Positions 57,171 to 64,000 of a stretch of DNA of 64,000 nt are shown piece by piece; position 1 is the stretch's first letter; each line of letters begins with the position of its first letter. Both the position numbers and the translations under genes were made by a program. Origin of the DNA: Xanthobacter autotrophicus (lineage in GTDB: Bacteria; Pseudomonadota; Alphaproteobacteria; Rhizobiales; Xanthobacteraceae); assembly GCF_005871085.1 (NCBI RefSeq), contig NZ_VAUP01000041.1, positions 1 through 64,000 of the forward strand. Direction: 5' to 3'. The notes under the pieces were generated by a model. That model was not told the origin of the DNA and did no database searches. It saw nothing but the letters and a program-made list of their open reading frames with translations.

Positions 57171-57830
57171 CTAAACTAAGTCGACCACCATGTATGGGAG
57201 TGGCGACAATTTTTGCGACAATAATTTTCCAACAAGCCTTTGAGAGAAAAATAATCTATTTATATCGCTTGTTGATCCGTACCACATGTTTGCATTCCCA
57301 ATATTATTACGAAAAAATGAAAATTTGAACGGGTCAAGAATATGAATTTTTGTCGCAAAAACGTCATTAGTAGCGCTTTGTACTTTTCTTCTCTCTAGCC
57401 TAACATTAGAATTTTCTATATCTATGGCATCTATAGTCTTTACAACATTCATGATGTAGTATGTTTTTTCTATTTTTACTCCGCCTTTTATGTAAGTTTC
57501 TGGAATTCGTATGAACTGATGCATTCCGGGATCGAGATTTTCGACAATGTCCACAAATGATTCCGAGACGAGCTGAAATCCACCCCACGGCCCATAACCG
57601 AAATCGGGTGGCGATTTTGAGCGGCTGTTTATAGTCAGTCGGAAAGGGGCGGATGCTTCGAGACCGGCCGGCGCCCAAATGCGGAATTGAAAGCAAAGGT
57701 CAAGATCAAATTTTCTAATAATTCCATCATACTCGATTTCCTCAACGCAACCTTCATCGCCGCCCGTGAATACGCCGTAAACATAACGCTTTATGTCGAC
57801 TAAATGATCGATCATATAGGCATGGTCCAT
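57171..57830 (-). CDS. Imm11/DUF1629-like immunity protein (AT-rich island gene 2)
   Basis: This 219-aa protein has an N-terminal half RYVYGVFTGGDEGCVEEIEY ... FRIWAPAGLEASAPFRLTIN and a C-terminal half KTYYIMNVVKTIDAIDIENS, HILDPFKFSFFRNN and INRLFFSQRLVGKLLSQKL. The order 'Tyr-Ile-x-Asn-Val ... Asp-Ala-Ile-Asp ... phe-Ser-Gln-Arg-Leu' is that of the DUF1629/Imm11 family, immunity proteins next to secreted polymorphic toxins. No toxin gene is present in the window. Codons are strongly AT-rich. The start has only a weak ribosome site. It sits between two copies of a hlyD 3' end. Confidence 0.6.
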   Translation of the reverse strand: MDHAYMIDHLVDIKRYVYGVFTGGDEGCVEEIEYDGIIRKFDLDLCFQFRIWAPAGLEASAPFRLTINSRSKSPPDFGYGPWGGFQLVSESFVDIVENLDPGMHQFIRIPETYIKGGVKIEKTYYIMNVVKTIDAIDIENSNVRLERRKVQSATNDVFATKIHILDPFKFSFFRNNIGNANMWYGSTSDINRLFFSQRLVGKLLSQKLSPLPYMVVDLV

Positions 57831-57953
57831 GTTATTGGCCCTATTTCTAGCGAACGACAGTCTCGTTGTTCGAGGATTGCATGCTATAATAATAGTGCAG
57901 GTTCGTCATGTTGGTTGCGGTCGATGTGCGTGGCATGGCTGCATGAAAAAACT

Positions 57954-57993
57954 CTCATCTCTCCCTCCCCGGATCATGCCTGTACCTGAGCAG
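57954..57993. repeat. 40-bp direct repeat, copy 2: true 3' end of the hlyD fragment
   Basis: It contains the stop (57955-57957) and last residues (LLRYRHDPGRER) of the HlyD fragment. It pairs with copy 1 at 57091-57130, flanking the Imm11-like gene as a direct repeat. Confidence 0.8.
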
Positions 57994-58221
57994 CGGCGAC
58001 AGCAGGAACTCGATGATCCTGCGCTGCCCGGTCTTGATCGCCGCCGTCACCGCCATGCCCGGTTCGATCGTCCGCCAGCCCTGCTCGGTGTCCATGCCGT
58101 CCTCCCGTACGGTGATATGGGCCACATAGGCCGGCTGGCGCGCCTGGCGCTCGGCATCATCGGCTGGCGCCTCGGCATCCGGCGACCTGCTCGTCCTGGC
58201 CAAGGCTCTCCACCCGCCCAT
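57955..58221 (-). pseudogene. C-terminal fragment of HlyD-type type I secretion adaptor
   Basis: This 88-residue open frame carries AYVAHITVREDGMDTEQGWR, then TIEPGMAVTAAIKTGQRRII and EFLLSPLLRYRHDPGRER. This is the conserved C-terminus of HlyD-family periplasmic adaptors of type I secretion (the AP..PGMxVxAEIKTGxR...YLLSPL motif). A full HlyD has about 400-450 residues, and nothing of the N-terminal coiled coil or membrane helix is visible upstream on the minus strand, so this is a truncated remnant. It marks a former type I secretion locus at this site. It is GC-rich, unlike the genes to its left. Confidence 0.8.
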
Positions 58222-58282
58222 GCCTCAGCCGGTGAACATGAACGTCCGGACGGAACGGACGCAAGCCGGTCCCGCGCCCCGC

Positions 58283-58318
58283 ACCAGCCAAGCCACCAGC
58301 CAAGCCACCAGCCGGGTG
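58283..58318. repeat. 12-bp tandem repeat
   Basis: ACCAGCCAAGCC occurs at 58283-58294 and 58295-58306, followed by a diverged third copy (ACCAGCCGGGTG). It lies between the HlyD fragment and tRNA-Arg, in DNA without a gene. Confidence 0.75.
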
Positions 58319-58407
58319 GCGCCCGGCCCCACTTGCAGTCGGCAGCAGTGCCCCTACGACAAGCCCCTCGGCGAACCGGCATCCAAGGCCCTGATAAACA
58401 AGGATAA

Positions 58408-58484
58408 TGGTGTCCCGGAAGGGATTCGAACCCCTGACCTGCGGTTTAGGAAACCGCTGCTCTATCCTGCTGAGCTACCGGGAC
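58408..58484 (-). tRNA. tRNA-Arg(CCT)
   Basis: Full cloverleaf on the minus strand: acceptor GTCCCGG/CCGGGAC, D-loop AGCAGGATA, anticodon arm GCGGT-TTCCTAA-ACCGC with anticodon CCT, T-loop TTCGAAT, discriminator A and encoded CCA (58408-58410). Its 3' end points at the AT-rich island, the usual geometry of tRNA integration sites. Confidence 0.95.
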
Positions 58485-58699
58485 ACAGCCTCCTTCTAGA
58501 ACGAGCCGCAGCGGGAGGAAAGAGCGTCGGGCGGGCGGGGGAAAGGGGGCGGTGGAAAGAGGGTGTAAGCAGAGTTGATCGCCGGCACCTTCATGGGCAC
58601 GCCCCCATGGGCTATCGTTTGGCCATGCTCCTGCGTCCCCACGACACTCCCTTCGACCGCAGCCGCGCGCAGGTACCGGACACGACACGGGGACGGGGC

Positions 58700-59611
58700 A
58701 TGCGCCGGAAGGCGACCGGTCTCCTCGCCGTCGCCGCGATGGCGAGTGCCCTTGCCGGGGCCTCCACCGGAGCGGGGGCGCAGGATGGGGCCTGTGCGCA
58801 ATCAGCCCGGAGCGGTGCGAAAGAGACCGGCTCGAAAGAGGCTTCCGGACCCGGCGGCGCCACCGGTCCTGCTCTGGGCCTTGCGGCAATCTGGTCCGAT
58901 ACGGGTACCCTCCTCCTCTCCGACGGGCGGCGGTTCATGCCGGAGGGCATCGCCCTGCCCTCCCGGCTCGCGAGCGACGCGGCGCTGCCCCGCGCGGCTG
59001 AATCCGCGGCATGGGCGGTCCTCGACACCTGCCTCGTGGGGATCGGCAGCGCGCACGTGGATCGGCACGGACGCTTGTCGGGGCCGGGATGGCTCGCCTG
59101 CCCGGCACGCAACGCGCCGGCCGAGGAAGATCTCGCCACGGCGCTGCTGCAGGCGGGCGCCGGATATGCCCAGCCAACCGGTCAGGATCGGCAATGCCTC
59201 GCCCAAAGGCTCGCCGCCGAGACGCAGGCCCGGACCGCCCGGCGCGGCATCTGGGCAGAGCCGTCAGCCGTAGCACCGGCCGGCGACGAGGAGGCCATGG
59301 CCATCCGCGCGGGCCTGTTCACCGTAGCAGAAGGTCGGGTGCTTGCGGCTGGCGGCACACGGGATCGGATTTTTCTCAATTTCGGATCAAGCTGGCGGCA
59401 AGATTTCACTGCGATGATGGAAAGGGAGGATTTCGCCACAATCATGGGCGATAGCCTTGAACCAGCCATGTTGCGCGGCACCCTGGTGCAGGTCCGCGGC
59501 GTGGTCCGTGCGGAAGGGGGCCCTGCCATCATGCTGCGGCGGCCGGGTGAGATTGCCCTTCTGGCTGGCGCGCAGGCGCGGGCAGCGCGCGGAAAGCGCG
59601 GCGGCGAGTGA
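58700..59611 (+). CDS. Exported thermonuclease-like (SNase-fold) protein
   Basis: This 303-aa protein has a signal peptide (RRKATGLLAVAAMASALAGA). A first SNase-like region follows (LLLSDGRRFMPEGIALPSR, VDRHGRLSGPGWLACP, AEETQARTARRGIWAE) and then a second OB-like region (AEGRVLAAGGTRDRIFLNFG, MLRGTLVQVRGVVRAEGG). The catalytic Arg/Glu set of staphylococcal nuclease is not complete, so enzymatic activity is doubtful. GGACGGGG precedes the ATG. The M48 protease gene starts 107 bases downstream on the same strand. Confidence 0.75.
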   Translation: MRRKATGLLAVAAMASALAGASTGAGAQDGACAQSARSGAKETGSKEASGPGGATGPALGLAAIWSDTGTLLLSDGRRFMPEGIALPSRLASDAALPRAAESAAWAVLDTCLVGIGSAHVDRHGRLSGPGWLACPARNAPAEEDLATALLQAGAGYAQPTGQDRQCLAQRLAAETQARTARRGIWAEPSAVAPAGDEEAMAIRAGLFTVAEGRVLAAGGTRDRIFLNFGSSWRQDFTAMMEREDFATIMGDSLEPAMLRGTLVQVRGVVRAEGGPAIMLRRPGEIALLAGAQARAARGKRGGE

Positions 59612-59718
59612 CACATTTGCATGAGGTTTCGGTGCGAGACGTGAGGCAACAACGGCCGGGCGGCAAGACGGAGCGGGCGAGACAGCCTGCGGCCGGGCGC
59701 GCTACATGCCGTTGGGGC

Positions 59719-61194
59719 ATGTTCCGCTTGAGCCGCCTTGCACGGGCGCTTCCCCTCCTGTTCCCGCTGTGGCTGGCGGCCTGCGCCGGTCTCGACCTCG
59801 ATCAGGCGAGCGTGCCCCTGACCTCGGCCGCGCCGGCGTCCGAATACGCCGACATGTCGCCCAACCAGCGCCGCGAGCACGAGCGCCTGGTGGCAAGCTA
59901 CGGCGGTGCCTACAACGATCCCGAGCTAAAGGCCCTGATCCAGCAGGTGGTGGAGCGCCTGGTCGCTGCCTCCGAGCGGCCGGACCTGAAATATCGCGTC
60001 ACCGTGCTGAACTCGCCGGCCATCAACGCCTTCGCTTTGCCGGACGGCTCGCTCTACGTCACCCGCGGCCTGCTCTCGCTCGCGAACGACACGTCCGAGC
60101 TGTCCTCGGTGCTGGCCCACGAGATGGCCCATGTCATCGCCCGCCATGCCACCATCCGTGAGGACCAGGTGAAGCAGGCGGTGCTGGTGAGCCGCGTCAT
60201 CTCCGACGTGGTCAACGATCCCGACCTCGGCGCGCTGGCCATGCAGAAGAGCCGGCGGACGCTCGCCTCGTTCTCGCGCGGGCAGGAGCTGGAAGCCGAC
60301 GCCATCGGGGTGGGCATCGCCGCGCGGGCGGGCTTCGATCCCTATGGCGCCTCGCGCTTCCTCACCGATATGGGCCGCTTCGGCGACCTGAAGAGCGCGG
60401 CCTTCTCCGGCTCGTCCTCCACCACGCCGGACATGGACTTCCTGTCCTCCCATCCGGCGACGCCCGAGCGCATCTCCATCGCCATCGCCAATGCCCGGCA
60501 ATATGCCAACGGCGCCCCCCAGGGCGACGGCGAGCGCGACCGCAACGCCTATTTCTCGGCCATCGACGGCATGGTCTATGGCGACGATCCCAAGGAAGGC
60601 TTCGTGCGCGGGCGCAAGTTCTTCCATCCCAAGCTGGGCTTCACCTTCACCGCGCCCGAAGGATTCTCGCTGGAGAACACCTCCCAGGCGGTGCTGGGCG
60701 CCACCCAGAGCGGGCGGGAGGCGCTGCGCCTCGACGCGGTGCGGGTCGCCCCGGACCAGTCGCTGGCGCAGTACTTGTCCTCCGGCTGGGTCGAGGGGGT
60801 GGAGATCAACACGGTGGAAACCCTCACCGTGAACGGATTTACCGCCTCAACCGCCATCGCCCGCGGCGACCAGTGGTCGTTCCGCATGTTCGCCATCCGC
60901 TTCGGTTCGGACGTGTACCGCCTCATCTTCGCGGCGCGGGAACTGACCCCGGAGCTGGACAAGCAGTTCCGCGCCGCTGCCGATACCTTCCGGCGGGTCT
61001 CCTCCGGCGAGGCGGAGACGGTGAAGCCGCTGCGCGTGCGCATCGTCACCGCCGGGCTCGGCGACAACGTGGAGAAGATGGCCGCCCGCATGCAGGTGCC
61101 GGACCGGCCCACGGAACGCTTCCTGATCCTCAACGGCCTCGATGCCTCAGCCAAGCTCAAGTACGGCGAGAAGGTGAAGATCATCGCCGAATGA
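59719..61194 (+). CDS. M48 family metalloprotease lipoprotein
   Basis: This 491-aa protein has a lipobox (LAAC, Cys22), so it is a lipoprotein. The zinc site is HEMAHVIARH (His134, Glu135, His138) with the third ligand Glu in QELEADAIGVGIAARAGFDP. The C-terminal half is a separate domain ending in a LysM-like segment (RFLILNGLDASAKLKYGEKV). It resembles BepA/YfgC-type periplasmic proteases that check outer-membrane protein assembly. The ATG at 59719 is chosen because it gives the lipoprotein signal; the open frame extends upstream to 59608. Confidence 0.9.
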   Translation: MFRLSRLARALPLLFPLWLAACAGLDLDQASVPLTSAAPASEYADMSPNQRREHERLVASYGGAYNDPELKALIQQVVERLVAASERPDLKYRVTVLNSPAINAFALPDGSLYVTRGLLSLANDTSELSSVLAHEMAHVIARHATIREDQVKQAVLVSRVISDVVNDPDLGALAMQKSRRTLASFSRGQELEADAIGVGIAARAGFDPYGASRFLTDMGRFGDLKSAAFSGSSSTTPDMDFLSSHPATPERISIAIANARQYANGAPQGDGERDRNAYFSAIDGMVYGDDPKEGFVRGRKFFHPKLGFTFTAPEGFSLENTSQAVLGATQSGREALRLDAVRVAPDQSLAQYLSSGWVEGVEINTVETLTVNGFTASTAIARGDQWSFRMFAIRFGSDVYRLIFAARELTPELDKQFRAAADTFRRVSSGEAETVKPLRVRIVTAGLGDNVEKMAARMQVPDRPTERFLILNGLDASAKLKYGEKVKIIAE

Positions 61195-61240
61195 GGCCGG
61201 GCGCAGGGACGGGCGTTGAAATTCGCCCGCTCCCGCCAAG

Positions 61241-61254
61241 TTGATCAGCCTCAA
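61241..61254. promoter_or_regulatory. FNR/FixK-type box upstream of the universal stress protein gene
   Basis: TTGATCAGCCTCAA matches TTGAT-N4-ATCAA at nine of ten positions and the FixK core TTGA-N6-TCAA fully. TATCAT at 61278-61283 is a good -10, which puts the box centre near -42, the class II activator position. Start codon 61311 follows by about 64 bases. Confidence 0.7.
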
Positions 61255-61310
61255 GCCGCAGCCGATCCCACGTTTGCTATCATTCTCTCTCCCGAAAGGG
61301 GGAGAAGACG

Positions 61311-61826
61311 ATGTACAAGACCCTCCTCGTCGCAACCGACGGCTCGGCCCTTTCCGATCTCGCCGTTGCACAGGCCGTGGACCTCGCCGCAGCGCTGCGC
61401 GCCCGCCTCGTCATCCTCACCGCCAGCGAGCCGTTCCATCTGCTCACCACCGAGGCCGAGCAGATCGCCGACACGGAAGACATCTATCGCCGCACCATGC
61501 AGCAGCGCGCCGACCGCGTCCTCGGTGCGGCGGCGGAGAAGGCCGCGGCCAGCGGCGTGGCGGCCGCGACCGTACATGTGGAGAACGACCACCCCTTCGA
61601 GGCCATCATCGCCACCGCCGCGCGGGAAAAGTGCGATCTCATCGTCATGGCCTCCCACGGCCGGCGAGGCTTCTCTGCCCTGGTTCTCGGCAGCCAGACC
61701 ACCAAGGTGCTCACCCATTCGACCATTCCCGTGCTGGTCGTCCGGGCCGAAGCGGCAGCGGCCGAACATGTGGCGGCGGCCGGACATGCCTTTCCCGGTG
61801 CCGCCTTGTCGACACGCCGGGATTGA
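61311..61826 (+). CDS. Universal stress protein (UspA family)
   Basis: This 171-aa protein begins MYKTLLVATDGSALSDLAVAQ, with the C-terminal nucleotide-binding motif VMASHGRRGFSALVLGSQTTKVL and HSTIPVLVVRAEA (G-2x-G-9x-G(S/T) pattern), so it is an ATP-binding Usp type. It is extended by a short Ala-rich tail. GGGGAG precedes the ATG. The upstream FNR/FixK-type box in class II position predicts induction at low oxygen, a known pattern for Usp proteins in other proteobacteria. Confidence 0.92.
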   Translation: MYKTLLVATDGSALSDLAVAQAVDLAAALRARLVILTASEPFHLLTTEAEQIADTEDIYRRTMQQRADRVLGAAAEKAAASGVAAATVHVENDHPFEAIIATAAREKCDLIVMASHGRRGFSALVLGSQTTKVLTHSTIPVLVVRAEAAAAEHVAAAGHAFPGAALSTRRD

Positions 61827-61835
61827 CCGATCCCG

Positions 61836-61893
61836 ATCCCTCTCGGGGATCTGGATCCTTCCCTTCCCCACTGTCCCCGCAGGTGGGGAAGGG
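61836..61893. terminator. Two stem-loops after the stress protein gene
   Basis: GATCCC/GGGATC (61835-61840 and 61846-61851) and CCCTTCCCCAC/GTGGGGAAGGG (61861-61871 and 61883-61893, loop 11). No T-run follows, so termination is only possible. The rest of the 441-base gap to rpsA has no recognised gene. Confidence 0.45.
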
Positions 61894-62267
61894 GAGACAC
61901 GGCTCTCGATCCGGCGCGGGACGGCCGCTCATGTCGCCCCCCGCGCGGTCATCTGGCACCAGCCCTTGCGCTGGAGGGGCTTTTGGACTATCTCAGCGCC
62001 GGTCCGAGGCTGCGCTCCTTCAAAAGCAGGAAGCCGCCCGGGCGGGCAGGGGTACGCGGGATACGCGGCCCTGATCGTCGGAGGCAGCCCGCCCTGGCTT
62101 TCGCTGAGCGCACAGCGTGACACCCAATTCATCGTCCGTACCGCCCGGCTCATGCGCCGGCCCGCCGCTTTGCCGGCGGCCGTTCGTCCTTCCTCATGGA
62201 AAGACGGACACCCGAGCGGTTCGGACCTCGCAACGCGAGATGCCGGCGCAAGAAGTCTGGAGCGTGA

Positions 62268-63995
62268 ATGTCCGCCGTAGAAACCACCCGTGAAGATTTT
62301 GCCGCCCTGCTCGACGAGAGCTTCGGCCGCGCCGACATGCAGGAAGGTGCCGTCGTCAAGGGCATCGTGGTCGCCATCGAGAAGGATCTGGCGATCATCG
62401 ACATCGGTCTAAAGACCGAAGGCCGCGTGGCGCTGCGCGAATTCGCCGGCCCCGGCCGCGAGAACCCCATCCAGGTGGGCGACGAGGTCGAGGTCTATCT
62501 CGAGCGCGTCGAGAACGCCATGGGCGAAGCCGTCCTCTCGCGCGACAAGGCGCGCCGCGAGGAAAGCTGGATCAAGCTCGAGAAGGCGTTCACCGCCAAC
62601 GAGAAGGTCTTCGGCGTGATCTTCAACCAGGTGAAGGGCGGCTTCACCGTCGATCTCGACGGCGCCGTGGCCTTCCTGCCGCGCTCCCAGGTGGACATCC
62701 GCCCGATCCGCGACGTCGGCCCGCTGATGCACAACCAGCAGCCGTTCCAGATCCTCAAGATGGACCGCCGCCGCGGCAACATCGTGGTCTCCCGCCGCAC
62801 CGTGCTGGAAGAGACCCGCGCCGAGCAGCGCCACGAGCTGGTCCAGAACCTCGAGGAAGGCCAGGCCATCGACGGCGTGGTGAAGAACATCACCGATTAC
62901 GGTGCGTTCGTTGACCTCGGCGGCATCGACGGCCTGCTGCACGTCACCGACATCGCCTGGCGCCGCGTGAACCACCCGACCGAGGTGCTCAACATCGGCC
63001 AGACGGTCAAGGTCAAGATCATCAAGATCAACCACGAGACCCACCGCATCTCGCTCGGCATGAAGCAGCTTCTGGGCGATCCCTGGGAGGGCATCGAGGC
63101 CAAGTATCCGGTGGAGGCCCGCTTCAAGGGTCGCGTCACCAACATCACCGACTACGGCGCGTTCGTGGAACTGGAGCCGGGCATCGAAGGCCTGATCCAC
63201 GTCTCCGAAATGTCGTGGACCAAGAAGAACGTTCACCCCGGCAAGATCGTCTCCACCTCCCAGGAGGTCGAGGTCCAGGTGCTGGAAGTGGACAGCGCCA
63301 AGCGCCGCATCTCGCTCGGTCTCAAGCAGACCCTCCAGAACCCCTGGGAGGCCTTCGCCGAGAAGTATGCCCCCGGCGCGGTGGTGGAAGGCGAGGTCAA
63401 GAACAAGACCGAGTTCGGCCTGTTCCTCGGCCTCGACGGCGATGTGGACGGCATGGTCCACCTCTCCGACCTCGACTGGAACCGTCCGGGCGAGCAGGTG
63501 ATCGACGAATACCGCAAGGGCGACATGGTCAAGGCCGTGGTGCTCGACGTGGACGTCGAGAAGGAGCGCATCTCGCTCGGCATCAAGCAGCTTGCCGGCG
63601 ATCCCTTCGCCGAGGCTGGCGAAGTCAAGAAGGGCGCCATCGTCACCTGCGAAGTCACCGACGTGAAGGACGGCGGCATCGAGGTGAAGCTCACCGGCAC
63701 CGACCTGTCGGCCTTCATCAAGCGCTCCGAGCTGGCCCGCGAGCGCAACGACCAGCGCCCCGAGCGTTTCTCGGTCGGCGACAAGCTGGACGCCCGCGTC
63801 ACCCTGTTCGACCGCAAGGCGCGCAAGGTGCAGGTCTCCGTCAAGGCGCTTGAGATCGCCGAGGAGAAGGAGGCCGTGGCCACCTACGGCTCGCAGGACT
63901 CCGGTGCCTCGCTCGGTGACATCCTCGGTGCCGCGCTCAAGCAGCGTGCCGCCGGCGGCGAGACCGACGAGAAGGAAGAGACCAAGGAAGACTGA
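62268..63995 (+). CDS. rpsA: 30S ribosomal protein S1
   Basis: This 575-aa protein has six S1 RNA-binding repeats; the typical repeat phrases [41 protein letters not shown] and [10 protein letters not shown] / [10 protein letters not shown] appear in order. The last repeat is degenerate ([20 protein letters not shown]), as usual, and the C-terminus is acidic ([12 protein letters not shown]). S1 binds mRNA on the 30S subunit for translation initiation. GGAG lies seven bases before the ATG. The stop is within the window. The usual upstream neighbour cmk is absent; instead the stress protein gene lies 441 bases upstream. Confidence 0.97.
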   Translation: MSAVETTREDFAALLDESFGRADMQEGAVVKGIVVAIEKDLAIIDIGLKTEGRVALREFAGPGRENPIQVGDEVEVYLERVENAMGEAVLSRDKARREESWIKLEKAFTANEKVFGVIFNQVKGGFTVDLDGAVAFLPRSQVDIRPIRDVGPLMHNQQPFQILKMDRRRGNIVVSRRTVLEETRAEQRHELVQNLEEGQAIDGVVKNITDYGAFVDLGGIDGLLHVTDIAWRRVNHPTEVLNIGQTVKVKIIKINHETHRISLGMKQLLGDPWEGIEAKYPVEARFKGRVTNITDYGAFVELEPGIEGLIHVSEMSWTKKNVHPGKIVSTSQEVEVQVLEVDSAKRRISLGLKQTLQNPWEAFAEKYAPGAVVEGEVKNKTEFGLFLGLDGDVDGMVHLSDLDWNRPGEQVIDEYRKGDMVKAVVLDVDVEKERISLGIKQLAGDPFAEAGEVKKGAIVTCEVTDVKDGGIEVKLTGTDLSAFIKRSELARERNDQRPERFSVGDKLDARVTLFDRKARKVQVSVKALEIAEEKEAVATYGSQDSGASLGDILGAALKQRAAGGETDEKEETKED

Positions 63996-64000
63996 TCGCA

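Noticed and set aside
56318-58484. Complete integrative element at tRNA-Arg(CCT)
   Set aside because: Position and composition fit an island, but I found no integrase and no repeat of the tRNA 3' end at the left boundary, so no element ends are claimed.

Overview
The window is high-GC DNA from an alphaproteobacterium of the order Hyphomicrobiales (Rhizobiales), and the family Xanthobacteraceae is a good guess. The pointers are the hslU-hslV / hisB-DUF2628-hisH-hisA-hisF-hisE-coaA neighbourhood, a Rhizobiales-type porin, DUF1097/DUF1269/DUF3309/DUF982-like small proteins, a TreS-maltokinase fusion and a DUF3141 protein. The genus is inferred from memory of gene order and was not tested.

Layout. 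1-6.3 kb is accessory: the start of a small secreted protein, a DUF1097 membrane protein, a decayed SDR gene, an intact SDR next to a divergent LysR regulator, a decayed MerR regulator carrying a 47-bp perfect palindrome, and an MDR alcohol dehydrogenase divergent from an HxlR regulator. 6.6-14.3 kb holds a fabI-like gene, a MaoC-phosphotransacetylase fusion, acetate kinase and both subunits of a 3-oxoacid CoA-transferase, facing a convergent DUF3141 gene. Both arms are preceded by FNR/FixK-type boxes, so this looks like an oxygen-controlled acetyl-CoA/acetate/acetoacetate module. 14.8-18.4 kb has a DUF1269 protein, a small exported protein, a ClC channel and a membrane protein. 18.7-22.9 kb is a sugar-acid-type catabolic operon (MFS, SDR, FAH hydrolase) divergent from an IclR regulator over a perfect palindrome. 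23.2-26.5 kb is the trehalose synthase/maltokinase fusion. 27-31 kb has a DUF982-like protein, an MFS exporter, PPK2 with a companion gene, and an 82-aa orphan gene downstream of a perfect FNR box. 31-36.5 kb carries a DadA-like dehydrogenase and an SbcD/SbcC-like pair, followed by tRNA-Gly(CCC). 36.7-42.5 kb has an M24 aminopeptidase P, DUF3309, a class III aminotransferase and a membrane TPR protein. 42.9-51.9 kb holds an unusual NtrC-like regulator, hslUV, an alpha/beta hydrolase, the his genes and coaA. 52-56.3 kb has a porin, a J-domain protein and a HerA-like ATPase. 56.3-58.4 kb is a strongly AT-rich island beside the 3' end of tRNA-Arg(CCT), with two unassigned or immunity-like genes separated by duplicated ends of a type I secretion hlyD gene. 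58.7-64 kb has a thermonuclease-like protein, an M48 lipoprotein protease, a universal stress protein with an FNR/FixK box, and rpsA.

The two most interesting threads are (1) four FNR/FixK-type boxes that tie the acetate module, the DUF3141 protein, an 82-aa orphan and a universal stress protein into a predicted low-oxygen regulon, and (2) the AT-rich cassette island with repeated hlyD 3' ends. All names come from reading the translated sequence; no database search was possible.
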